Translations under genes and position numbers: made by a program
In this document: piece by piece, positions 51,795 to 59,479 of the stretch
How positions within the stretch are numbered: position 1 is the first letter of the stretch
Layout: every line of letters begins with the position of its first letter
The notes under the pieces: model-generated
Databases searched by the model: none
Told to the model about the DNA's origin: nothing
Seen by the model: the letters and a program-made list of their open reading frames with translations, nothing else
IMG/VR virus record: IMGVR_UViG_3300023296_001079
Location: 1-64,000 of that record
Length of the DNA: 64,000 nt
DNA from: a virus
Direction: 5' to 3' (one strand)

Positions 51795-53677
51795 TGCAAT
51801 TTCCTCTTTTCAAGCCAGAGGTCACCTGGGCCCCACCTGACAACCTGCCTGTCCTGGACAATCTGGTGGCCCTGGACTTCGAGACCAAGGACCCCTTCCT
51901 GAAGAAGCTGGGCCCAGGCTGGTGTTTCCCCCACGGCGGCAGGATTGCCGGGGCCGGGTTGGCCACGGCCCAGGGCTCCTGGTATCTGCCGACCGGGCAC
52001 GAAGGCGGCGGCAACCTGGACGAGGGCACGGTCATCCGGTGGCTGAAGGCCATGGCGGCGGACCCCGCCAGGACCTGGGTCTTTTGCCATGCCCTCTATG
52101 ACATGGGCTGGGCGCGGCGGTACGGAATCGAGTTCGCAGGCCCGGTGGTGGATATCCAGTTCCTGGCCTCCTTGATAAACGAGGACGAGGACAGCTATTC
52201 GCTGGACAATATGGGCGAACGTGAACTGGGCAAGCGGAAGGATACGAAAAAGCTAAAGGAGGCCCTCGCCTCCTACGGTTTAAAGGGCCTGGGCGACCTG
52301 TATAAACTCCCCGCCGCATGTGCCGGGGAGTACGGAGAAGGGGACGCTTCCCTGACCCTGGACCTTTACCATCATTACATGCCGATCATCGCGGCCAACA
52401 GGCTGGAGCGGGTCAACAGGCTGGAGCACAGCCAGATTCCCCTCCTCCTGGACATGCGGGCAGACGGAGTCCGGGTCAACGTCAACAAGGCGGAGGCTCT
52501 GTCCGGAGAATTGAAGCTGAAGAAGGCGGAGGCCCTGGAAGAGGTCAAGCGCCTCACAGGAATCCAGGTGAACCCATGGGTGGCCCAGTCCGTGGCGGCG
52601 GCCCTGATCGAGTCCGGGGCAGTGGCGGAGGCCGATATCCCCCGGACCCCCAAGACGGCCCAGCCGAGTATCGGCGCGGACTGGCTGGAGGGTCTGGACC
52701 ATGAGGTCCCCAGGCTGATTCTGGAGTCCAGGAAGGTGGACAAGATGGAGTCCATGTTCGTCCGGAACTATATCTTGAACCACGCGGTGAACGGGCGGGT
52801 CCATTGCTCCTTCCACCCTTTAAAGGGTGAGGTCGGAGGGGCGGAAACGGGCCGGTATTCCTCCTCCAACTTCAACTTCCAGAACCTGCCAAATCCAGAG
52901 AATGACCCTATCTGGGCATTCCGTCTCAGGAGCCTCATAGAGCCGGACGAGGGGGACGAGTGGGCCGCCGTGGACTATTCCTCCCAGGAGCCCCGCCTGA
53001 TCATCCACTGGGCCGTTAAGATGCGGGCCCCCGGTGGTGCGGCCATGGCGCAACGGTTCCGGGACGACCCTTCCACCGACCTTCACCAGATCACGGCGGA
53101 CCTTTGTGGGATTCCTCGCAAGCCTGCCAAGATCATAAACCTGGGTCTGGTCTACGGAATGGGCGGTGCTGAACTCTGCCGACAGCTAGGCCTCGCCACC
53201 CAGTGGAAGGAGGTCACTTTCCGGGACACAAACGAGACCAAGGAGATTGAGATTGCCGGGGAAGAGGGCCAGAGGATACTGAACCAGCACGCCAAGGAGT
53301 TGCCCTTTGTGAAGTCCATGGCGGACACTATGAAGAACGAGGCCAAGCGGAGCGGGTTCGTCACCACCCTGTCAGGCCGCCGGGGTCATTTCCCCAAGAA
53401 CGCCGCCGGGCAATATTGGTATATTCACAAGGCCTTGAATAAGCGAATCCAGGGCAGCGCGGCGGACCAGTTGAAGCAGGCCATGGCGGCCCTGTGGAAG
53501 GAGAAAATAAAGATTCGGGTCACGGTCCATGACGAGGTGGGCCTGTCGATCACAGACAGGTCAGAAGCTAAACGGGCGGCGGAGATAATGGAACATTGCC
53601 TGCCCCTGGAGGTCCCGTTCCCCGTGGACGTGGACATAGGGACGAGTTGGGGAGAGGCCAAGCCGGTCACCCTTTAA
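51794..53677 (+). CDS. Family A DNA polymerase with 3'-5' exonuclease
   Basis: 627 aa from ATG 51794. Exo I ALDFETKD (D28, E30), Exo II CHALYDMGW, Exo III EYGEGDA. Pol motif A AAVDYSSQEPRL, motif B PAKIINLGLVYG (K446), motif C VHDEVGLS. The residue equivalent to E. coli Pol I F762 is Leu450. There is no 5'-3' exonuclease domain, as usual for phage enzymes. It is the phage replicase. An upstream frame to 51581 is a shadow. Confidence 0.92.
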   Translation: MQFPLFKPEVTWAPPDNLPVLDNLVALDFETKDPFLKKLGPGWCFPHGGRIAGAGLATAQGSWYLPTGHEGGGNLDEGTVIRWLKAMAADPARTWVFCHALYDMGWARRYGIEFAGPVVDIQFLASLINEDEDSYSLDNMGERELGKRKDTKKLKEALASYGLKGLGDLYKLPAACAGEYGEGDASLTLDLYHHYMPIIAANRLERVNRLEHSQIPLLLDMRADGVRVNVNKAEALSGELKLKKAEALEEVKRLTGIQVNPWVAQSVAAALIESGAVAEADIPRTPKTAQPSIGADWLEGLDHEVPRLILESRKVDKMESMFVRNYILNHAVNGRVHCSFHPLKGEVGGAETGRYSSSNFNFQNLPNPENDPIWAFRLRSLIEPDEGDEWAAVDYSSQEPRLIIHWAVKMRAPGGAAMAQRFRDDPSTDLHQITADLCGIPRKPAKIINLGLVYGMGGAELCRQLGLATQWKEVTFRDTNETKEIEIAGEEGQRILNQHAKELPFVKSMADTMKNEAKRSGFVTTLSGRRGHFPKNAAGQYWYIHKALNKRIQGSAADQLKQAMAALWKEKIKIRVTVHDEVGLSITDRSEAKRAAEIMEHCLPLEVPFPVDVDIGTSWGEAKPVTL

Positions 53678-53698
53678 ACAGCACAGCAGGAGAACGGA

Positions 53699-53920
53699 AT
53701 GAACATCGACAAAATGAATGCGGCCATCACCCGGTATCTGGACGCGGGCGGCAAGGTGGAAAAGCTAAAGACCGGGGTGGCCAGAGGCTTGACCAAGTGG
53801 GAGGAGTCCCTGTGGACGGCCCAGGTGGGCTACACCGGACGGGTGGCCACCAACATGGCAGCCTCCCAGAAGAAGGCCACCCAGAAGTCCGCAAGGCGGA
53901 GGGCGGCCAATGTCCTCTGA
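53699..53920 (+). CDS. Small basic protein (73 aa)
   Basis: Leader CAGCAGGAGAACGGA before ATG 53699. Lys/Ala-rich and helical, ending SQKKATQKSARRRAANVL. It may bind nucleic acid. It overlaps the next gene by 11 bp. Confidence 0.55.
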   Translation: MNIDKMNAAITRYLDAGGKVEKLKTGVARGLTKWEESLWTAQVGYTGRVATNMAASQKKATQKSARRRAANVL

Positions 53921-54122
53921 GAATCCAGACCTGCGGTGGTTCGAGTTGTTCGGAAGGTGCGGCGGCTGTGGACGCCCTGCGGCGGGCATTCTCCGGAACA
54001 ACCTGAACGCCAACATGGGCCCGTATTGCCAGAGGTGCGCCACCACCCGCCTGGGGAGAGCCAAGCTGGAGCGGGAGCGGCTGGAAAAGAAAGAGGTTGA
54101 CATAGGTAAACCCTCCCTTTAA
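53910..54122 (+). CDS. Small zinc-ribbon-like protein (70 aa)
   Basis: CGGCGRPAAGI and YCQRCATTRLG give two CxxC pairs (about 17-20 and 39-42), then a basic helix. Its last codons contain the promoter at 54097. Probably a nucleic-acid-binding accessory. Confidence 0.55.
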   Translation: MSSENPDLRWFELFGRCGGCGRPAAGILRNNLNANMGPYCQRCATTRLGRAKLERERLEKKEVDIGKPSL

Positions 54123-54125
54123 AGT
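54097..54125 (+). promoter_or_regulatory. Phage promoter, TAGGTAAA type
   Basis: TTGACA (54097-54102), a 17-bp spacer with TAGGTAAACCC, and TAAAGT (54120-54125) in CTTTAAAGTG. It differs from the 13098 promoter at only two spacer positions, and is followed by AGAGACAGACAG. It starts inside the coding end of the 53910 gene. Confidence 0.8.
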
Positions 54126-54160
54126 GGTTTTATCAAAACAGAGACAGACAGGAACAACCG

Positions 54161-54937
54161 ATGAAGGCCACCAAGCACAGCAACGGAGAAGTAAAGACCA
54201 TCGACCTGAAGGCTGCCAAGACCAAGAAGCCCTCCATGGGCGGCACCCAGGTGAAAGTTGTCGCCCGCAAGCCTGCCGTCAAGAACGTGGCCGTGGCCAA
54301 GAAAGCGAACGCCAAGAAGGCCAAGGCCATCAAGAACCCCGTCCAGGTGACGCGGGAGCAGTGGCTCCGCCGGATTGTCGCGATGGCGCGGCCCATGTTC
54401 GAGAAGGCCGGGTCTCCGTTGCCTGCACCCGAGAAGTTGAGGGTGGCCATAGGGCTCCCGTCCGGCTCCCGCAAGGCACGCGGCCAGTGCTTCCGTAGCG
54501 TCTGTGCGGCGGACGGCGGACGTGAGTTGTGGGTGTCTCCCACGATTGGCGGGGCCGGTGACGAGATAAAGTTTATCTCCACCATGGTCCATGAGTTGTG
54601 CCACGCGGCCCTGGAAGACGAGGTTGGCCACACGGCACCCTTCGTCCGGCTGGGGACGGCCATGTTCCTGGAGGGCAAGCCCACCCACATGATCGGCGAG
54701 AACAGCGAGGCCTTCACCAAGGTCTGGGAGCCCATCATCAAGAAGGTTGGCCCATATCCCGGGGTGGCGTTCAATCCGGGTTCGGCCGAGAAGACCCAGA
54801 AGACCCATTTGGTCAAGGTCGCCTGCAACGATGGCGAGTGTGGAGCGGTCTTCCGGATCACAGCCAAGTGGATTGACGCCGCAGAGGGCGGCCTGACCTG
54901 CCCCGTCTGCAAGTCCGATGACCTGGGGGTGGGTTAA
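54161..54937 (+). CDS. SprT-like metallopeptidase with basic N terminus
   Basis: 258 aa. A Lys/Ala-rich N terminus (about 1-60) precedes STMVHELCHAALEDEVGH (HELCH at about 143-147, then H at 155), the SprT/Spartan zinc site. The end has two CxxC-like pairs (VACNDGECG and CPVCKSDD), a zinc ribbon. SprT-like proteases act on DNA-protein crosslinks or replication proteins; a comparable role for the phage is inferred. Confidence 0.75.
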   Translation: MKATKHSNGEVKTIDLKAAKTKKPSMGGTQVKVVARKPAVKNVAVAKKANAKKAKAIKNPVQVTREQWLRRIVAMARPMFEKAGSPLPAPEKLRVAIGLPSGSRKARGQCFRSVCAADGGRELWVSPTIGGAGDEIKFISTMVHELCHAALEDEVGHTAPFVRLGTAMFLEGKPTHMIGENSEAFTKVWEPIIKKVGPYPGVAFNPGSAEKTQKTHLVKVACNDGECGAVFRITAKWIDAAEGGLTCPVCKSDDLGVG

Positions 54938-54942
54938 GACCT

Positions 54943-54968
54943 GGAGGCCCTTCGGGGCCTCCTCTACC
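54943..54968 (+). terminator. Terminator with UUCG tetraloop
   Basis: GGAGGCCC (54943-54950) and GGGCCTCC (54955-54962) close on C-TTCG-G, an unusually stable loop. CTCTACCCTTT follows instead of a pure T-tract. Confidence 0.6.
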
Positions 54969-54994
54969 CTTTAAATGAAACAGGAGAACAGATT

Positions 54995-55735
54995 ATGAGT
55001 TTCCCAAAAAAGTTCACGGCTGGAGTGGCCAGCATTCTGAGTGGTGGGGAGGCAAGCCCCTGGGCCATGTCAATCCTTGTGAAGATCAGCCCCCAGACCG
55101 AAGTCTTCCTGGGCCGGGTGTTCATGGTGGAGACCACCTTGACCGAATCCGATGGGGCCCCTCACGTTATGATTTGCCTCACAGAGACCCCGACAGGATG
55201 CCCCACAGGACGAGTGGGGACCAGGGGTGGCGGGGTCCAGTATTTCAGCCGGTTCAACCGGTCAGGTTCTGGGCAAGGCATGAATCTCCGGGCCCGGGCC
55301 CTCTTCCTGGGCAAGGGGGTCCTGACTGATCAGGTCTTGGCGGAATTTACCAGCGCCCGGGACGGGCCCATAAATGGTCTCGTTTGCTACACTTGCGTTT
55401 TGCCGATTTCCGCTTTCGTGGAGCGGTCCCGGCGGACCAGGAGGGAGTTTGGTCAGGTGGCCATGGCCAATCCAACCCAGGCCTCTCTGCCCCAGGTGCC
55501 CCAGGTGGCCCCTCCCGTGGTGGCCGGTGCCCAGGTGGCCCAGGTGGCCCAGGTCATCGCCTCCGGGGGACCGGTGGTCCCACTGAACCCCCAGGGGGTG
55601 GCCTTCAACGCCTTGTCCAAGGCCCTGAACGACCTGGACGAGTCCGGGCTCTCCCTGGAGTATGATGGGCAGCCCATGGACGTCACCAAGATATCCGTCA
55701 CCACGTCCACGCGGTGGCTGATCCGCAAAGGCTAA
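54995..55735 (+). CDS. Hypothetical protein with PQV/AQV-rich linker (246 aa)
   Basis: Leader GAAACAGGAGAACAGATT before ATG 54995. An N-terminal globular domain (about 1-150) resembles no family I recall. A low-complexity Pro/Val/Ala/Gln linker (about 165-190, units like QVPQVAPP and AQVAQV) leads to a C-terminal domain of about 50 aa. An SSB- or recombination-type role is not excluded. Confidence 0.55.
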   Translation: MSFPKKFTAGVASILSGGEASPWAMSILVKISPQTEVFLGRVFMVETTLTESDGAPHVMICLTETPTGCPTGRVGTRGGGVQYFSRFNRSGSGQGMNLRARALFLGKGVLTDQVLAEFTSARDGPINGLVCYTCVLPISAFVERSRRTRREFGQVAMANPTQASLPQVPQVAPPVVAGAQVAQVAQVIASGGPVVPLNPQGVAFNALSKALNDLDESGLSLEYDGQPMDVTKISVTTSTRWLIRKG

Positions 55736-55739
55736 ACCC

Positions 55740-55763
55740 GGGAGCCCTTCGGGGCTCCCCCTT
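55740..55763 (+). terminator. Terminator with UUCG tetraloop
   Basis: GGGAGCCC (55740-55747) and GGGCTCCC (55752-55759) close on C-TTCG-G, as at 54943. It is followed by CCTTCCCCC and TTTAAAGG. Confidence 0.6.
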
Positions 55764-55796
55764 CCCCCTTTAAAGGAGGCGGCGAGGGCAACCACG

Positions 55797-56024
55797 GTGC
55801 GAGATTTTACCTTTTGCTTTTCATATGGCCATGGCCATCCGGCCCTGACCCTGATCGCCACAACCCCGGCAGGGGCGGAGGTCTTCTTACTGGAGACAGA
55901 CACGGGTTGGAGAGTGTCCTACCCTGAGACGACGATTCCCGAGGGAAACACGTTCCTGCCTGCTATCGTCCTGGCCGCTGCCCGGTGGGCTCGACGCCAG
56001 CGCCGGTCCCGTGGCAAAAGCTAA
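55797..56024 (+). CDS. Hypothetical protein (75 aa)
   Basis: GTG 55797 follows GGAGGCGGCGAGGGCA. The product has a short beta-rich body and a basic tail (ARWARRQRRSRGKS). No family recognised. It overlaps the next small gene by 14 bp. Confidence 0.5.
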   Translation: MRDFTFCFSYGHGHPALTLIATTPAGAEVFLLETDTGWRVSYPETTIPEGNTFLPAIVLAAARWARRQRRSRGKS

Positions 56025-56169
56025 AACCCGCCGGACCCGGAAACTGCGGCGGGGCGCAAAAGCTAAACAGAACCATGGAGAAGGGGCCACCCGGACGCAC
56101 AAGGCCCGGGCAGGCCGTACAGGGGCCATCCGGTCCAAGAATCTGAGGAGTCGAAAGGGACGAAAATGA
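56011..56169 (+). CDS. Very basic 52-aa protein
   Basis: GTG 56011 opens a frame to TGA 56167-56169. The product starts MAKAKTRRTRKLRRGAKAKQ and is nearly a quarter Arg plus many Lys. It overlaps the previous gene by 14 bp and shares ATGA with the methyltransferase start. Possibly a DNA-binding or RNA-binding peptide. Support: placement and frame; no RBS is clear. Confidence 0.45.
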   Translation: MAKAKTRRTRKLRRGAKAKQNHGEGATRTHKARAGRTGAIRSKNLRSRKGRK

Positions 56170-56936
56170 AACAAAACACTTCCCACGCTGTCATGTCACA
56201 GGCCTCCCCTCAGAGCCGCCTGGGGCGGAACTTCTTCCCCACGCCCCCCTGGGCCACCAGGGCCCTGGTCAACTATCTCACGGTCGCTTACGGCCGCCCA
56301 GGGGACTGTTGGGACCCGGCGGCGGGTGAGGGCCACATGACCGTGGCCCTGAAGGATTCCATTATGCCGGAGGCCAGCGTCTGGGGGTCCGATATATTTG
56401 ACTATGGGGCAGGGTTCCCTGTCCTGGACTTCCTGGCCATGGAAAAGTCTGCCGGTCCCCTGGTGGACTGGATCATCACCAACCCGCCCTTCAACAAGGC
56501 CGTGGACTTCGCCCACAGGTGCCTGGACCTGCAACCGGTGGGCGGGTTCGCCTTGCTGGTTCGGACCACATGGCTGGAAGGCGGGAAGCGTTACGAGGCC
56601 CTATTTCGCCACAATCGGCCCAGCTATGTTATGGTTTTCACGGAGCAGGTCCCCATGCTGGAAGGGGTCCTGAATCCCAAGGCCTCCTCCGCCACGTCCT
56701 ATTCGTGGTTTGTCTGGGATACGGAGAAGCCGGGGCATGACCTTTCCAGGCCGGGCGGACAGACCAAGACAGTTTGGTTTCCGCCAGGGACCCGGAAGAA
56801 TTTTGAGAGGGCCGGAGATTATGACCCCCTGACCCCAGCCCAGAGGACGGCGGACGGAGTCAAGGGGTATGAGGTGGCGATGGAGGCTCTACGAAAAGCT
56901 AAAGAGGAGAAGGAAGGTGGCCCCTTTAAAGCTTGA
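56166..56936 (+). CDS. DNA adenine-type methyltransferase (orphan)
   Basis: 256 aa. WDPAAGEGHMTVAL is the SAM motif and DWIITNPPFNKAVDF (NPPF at about 106-109) the catalytic motif of N6-adenine methyltransferases. There is no restriction enzyme nearby. It could protect phage DNA from host restriction, or set regulatory marks. Target is not predictable from sequence alone. Confidence 0.75.
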   Translation: MKQNTSHAVMSQASPQSRLGRNFFPTPPWATRALVNYLTVAYGRPGDCWDPAAGEGHMTVALKDSIMPEASVWGSDIFDYGAGFPVLDFLAMEKSAGPLVDWIITNPPFNKAVDFAHRCLDLQPVGGFALLVRTTWLEGGKRYEALFRHNRPSYVMVFTEQVPMLEGVLNPKASSATSYSWFVWDTEKPGHDLSRPGGQTKTVWFPPGTRKNFERAGDYDPLTPAQRTADGVKGYEVAMEALRKAKEEKEGGPFKA

Positions 56937-57144
56937 ATTAATACCTGAGGACATGCCGGAAAGGGTCCTAATGTCCGGAAGCTTGGGGGAGCGGACCTTT
57001 TTTGAAATCAAGGTTCGTGGCCCTGTGGGGGTCAACGAACTGATAAACCTTATCCGGAAGCTGGACCTGGATCTCCAGATTCTCCGGAAGGAGGATGAGT
57101 CCGACGCTTCACCCGAATTGTTGGTTGGTCCCGATACCTGGTGA
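56917..57144 (+). CDS. Hypothetical protein (75 aa)
   Basis: GTG 56917 is preceded by GAGGAGAAGGAAG; an in-frame start at 56869 lies deeper in the previous gene. Mixed alpha/beta (RVLMSGSLGERTFFEIKVRG). Its last 95 bp are antisense to the minus-strand candidate at 57050-57328. Confidence 0.55.
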   Translation: MAPLKLELIPEDMPERVLMSGSLGERTFFEIKVRGPVGVNELINLIRKLDLDLQILRKEDESDASPELLVGPDTW

Positions 57145-57328
57145 GGAACGGAATGCGGCAGTGCTTGCAGTACCAGACCTCCGCGTACACCACCTTTTGA
57201 TAGGGCCCTTTGTAGACGGCCAGTGGCTTGTACCGCATGGAGTACAGCGGGTCCCTGGTGTGCTCTCCGAGGAGGACACAGAACACGATTCGCATAAGCC
57301 AGTGGTAAACCCATTTAAAGGGAGCCAT
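57050..57328 (-). CDS. Candidate minus-strand Cys-containing small protein (92 aa)
   Basis: It would fill the 301-bp gap 57145-57445, which has no good + gene. The product has YAEVWYCKHCRIPFLTRYRD, a CxxC with aromatic context like small phage zinc proteins. The ribosome site is poor, and it overlaps the + gene by 95 bp. ATG 57292 is an alternative start. Moderate at best. Confidence 0.35.
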   Translation of the reverse strand: MAPFKWVYHWLMRIVFCVLLGEHTRDPLYSMRYKPLAVYKGPYQKVVYAEVWYCKHCRIPFLTRYRDQPTIRVKRRTHPPSGESGDPGPASG

Positions 57329-57445
57329 GCCCCAGGATAGCCCTCTGGGCGTCTTAAAAAAGCTTGCAATTTAACGGTGTCGCAGGTAAGTGCTTTTATA
57401 CCTTCAGGGAGTGGCCCCGGAGGCTCAAACAGGAAGAACAGATTC

Positions 57446-59026
57446 ATGGCTTCTTTCAAGCTTTCCGAGCAACAGCAAAATGTCATCGACTGGGTCAAGA
57501 GTGGCTCCGGTTCCATGATCCTCAAAGCCCGCGCCGGGTGTGGCAAGACCTTTGTCCTGCGGCAGGTCATTATGACCATCGCCAAGGCCTACCCCCAGGC
57601 GGAGACCTTCTGTGGTGCCTTCAACAAGGCCATTGCGGGCGAGATTGCCGAGGCCGTCAAGGAGGACTTTAAAGCAGAGGGTCTGCCCTTCGACTGGAAG
57701 AAGATTGGTGTCTCCACCCTGCACAGTGCCGGGTTCTCCGCATGGCGTTACAAGGCCAAGAACAAGGACCTGAAGGTCAACGAGAAGAAGGTCGCGGAGA
57801 TTTTTGAGGCCATGGTCAAAGCCCTGACCCCCAGGGCGGTCCAGGATGAAATGTTCAAAGCCACCTCCGTGGTCCTGGACTTGGTCAGCTACGCTAAACA
57901 GCGCGGATTCGGTTTCCTGGTGGAGATTGATGACACCAAGGAGTGGTTCGACATGGTTGACCATTTCGGTGTCGAGGAAGTCCCCGCCGGTACGGACGCG
58001 GTCATTGAGTGGGCCAAGACGGCTCTGAAGACCTCCATTTCCCAGGACTGGGACGTCATTGATTTTGACGATATGCTGTTGGCCCCTCTGGTCCACGGTG
58101 CCCGCTTCTTCGGCAAGGACTGGGTCCTGATTGACGAGGCCCAGGACACCAACCCCGTCCGCCGGGCCCTGGCCCTGGCCCTGCTGAAGCCCAAGACAGG
58201 CCGCTTGATTGCGGTGGGTGACGAGGCCCAGGCCATTTATGGCTTCACGGGTGCCGACAGCGACAGCCTGGACCAGATTCAGAAGTCCCTGGGCGCGGTG
58301 GTCATGCCTTTAAATACCACCTACCGCTGCCCCAAGGCCGTGGTTGAGTTCGCCCAGCAATTCGTGTCCGATATCAAAGCCCATGAGTCCGCCCCCCAGG
58401 GGTCCGTGGAATACGTTGACGTCCTGCCCCAGGAGTCTCTGACCGCTGCCGATGCCATCCTGTGCCGCAACACGGCCCCGCTGGTGTCTCTGGCCTTCGG
58501 TCTGATCCGGGACGGAATCGGCTGCAAGGTCGAGGGCCGCGACATTGGCAAGGGCCTGATCGCCCTGGCCACCCGGTGGAAGATCAAGACCACCTCCGAG
58601 TTGCGGGCCCGGCTGGACGCCTACCTGTCCCGGGAGACCACCAAGTGGTTGGCCAAGGACCGGGAGGAGATGGTTCAGGCCGTGGACGATAAGGTCCAGA
58701 CCCTGTTCTTGCTGATCGGGCGTTTGGCCCTGGAGCAAAAGCACCTGATTTCGGACGTGGTGGATACCATCCAGTCCCTGTTTGGGGATGACGTCTCCGG
58801 GGCGGGCCTCCTGACACTGGCCACGATACACCGGTCGAAAGGCCGCGAGTGGCCCACGGTCTACTGGTACGCTCCGGAGTTGTGCCCGAGCCCTTGGGCC
58901 CGGAAGGACTGGCAGGTAGTCCAGGAGGAGAATCTGCAATATGTCGCGGCCACCCGGGCCATGGACCGTCTGGTCTTCGTCCCGGGCCCGCCCAAGGCCA
59001 AGGCCAAGGCCAAGGCCAAGAAATAG
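57446..59026 (+). CDS. SF1 helicase, UvrD-like (third SF1 helicase)
   Basis: 526 aa from ATG 57446, with the leader AAACAGGAAGAACAGATTC. Walker A KARAGCGKTFVL (about 25-36), motif II VLIDEAQDTNPV, motif III GDEAQAIYGFTGAD, then TTYRCPKAVVEFA, IHRSKGREWPTV, and YVAATRAMDRLVF. It ends in a Lys/Ala repeat (KAKAKAKAKK). A 3'-5' helicase; with the 46818 gene it duplicates this activity. Confidence 0.88.
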   Translation: MASFKLSEQQQNVIDWVKSGSGSMILKARAGCGKTFVLRQVIMTIAKAYPQAETFCGAFNKAIAGEIAEAVKEDFKAEGLPFDWKKIGVSTLHSAGFSAWRYKAKNKDLKVNEKKVAEIFEAMVKALTPRAVQDEMFKATSVVLDLVSYAKQRGFGFLVEIDDTKEWFDMVDHFGVEEVPAGTDAVIEWAKTALKTSISQDWDVIDFDDMLLAPLVHGARFFGKDWVLIDEAQDTNPVRRALALALLKPKTGRLIAVGDEAQAIYGFTGADSDSLDQIQKSLGAVVMPLNTTYRCPKAVVEFAQQFVSDIKAHESAPQGSVEYVDVLPQESLTAADAILCRNTAPLVSLAFGLIRDGIGCKVEGRDIGKGLIALATRWKIKTTSELRARLDAYLSRETTKWLAKDREEMVQAVDDKVQTLFLLIGRLALEQKHLISDVVDTIQSLFGDDVSGAGLLTLATIHRSKGREWPTVYWYAPELCPSPWARKDWQVVQEENLQYVAATRAMDRLVFVPGPPKAKAKAKAKK

Positions 59027-59037
59027 GAGGAGGCATA

Positions 59038-59145
59038 ATGATGGCCCCCTTCCTCCAGGGGATTCTCCTCCTGGCCTTTATTGTCTGCCTTGTTTGGCTC
59101 ACGGTGGACCAGTTCCTTTTAGCTATTGTGAGGACGATGGGATGA
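59038..59145 (+). CDS. 35-aa membrane peptide
   Basis: GGAGGAGG lies just upstream of ATG 59038. The product is one hydrophobic helix (QGILLLAFIVCLVWLTV) with short polar ends. It overlaps the next gene by ATGA. First of four tiny membrane genes. Confidence 0.6.
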   Translation: MMAPFLQGILLLAFIVCLVWLTVDQFLLAIVRTMG

Positions 59146-59276
59146 AGAAGAAGGAGTGGAAGTGGGCCGTCTTCATGTGGAGCATGTGGGGGGCGGCGGT
59201 GTGCGTGTTCCTGGGGATCATTGCCCTGGGAATATGGGTTCTGGTCCATGTGGCTTCAGGTGGCTGCCCCACATGA
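59142..59276 (+). CDS. 44-aa membrane peptide
   Basis: Begins with MKKKEWKWAVF and has one membrane segment (AAVCVFLGIIALGIWVLV). It starts on the previous stop and ends on the next start (ATGA at both). Confidence 0.6.
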   Translation: MKKKEWKWAVFMWSMWGAAVCVFLGIIALGIWVLVHVASGGCPT

Positions 59277-59479
59277 TTGACCCCGGGACCCCTGTGGTGG
59301 CCGTCTATATGTTCGTGGCGGTTATCTTCGGCCCCGTCTTCGGGGTGGACCACTTCGTCCAGGAGAACCTGACCCGGGAGGAGTGTGAGTGGATGCAGGA
59401 GGACGCCAAGCTTCTCATGAGGGCCCCGCATATCACGTTCCTGGAAACATCATGCTGGATAAAGGACAAGGAAGAATGA
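59273..59479 (+). CDS. Small protein with N-terminal membrane segment (68 aa)
   Basis: VVAVYMFVAVIFGPVFGV is probably membrane-embedded, followed by an acidic cytoplasmic tail with two Cys. ATGA overlaps on both sides. Confidence 0.55.
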   Translation: MIDPGTPVVAVYMFVAVIFGPVFGVDHFVQENLTREECEWMQEDAKLLMRAPHITFLETSCWIKDKEE

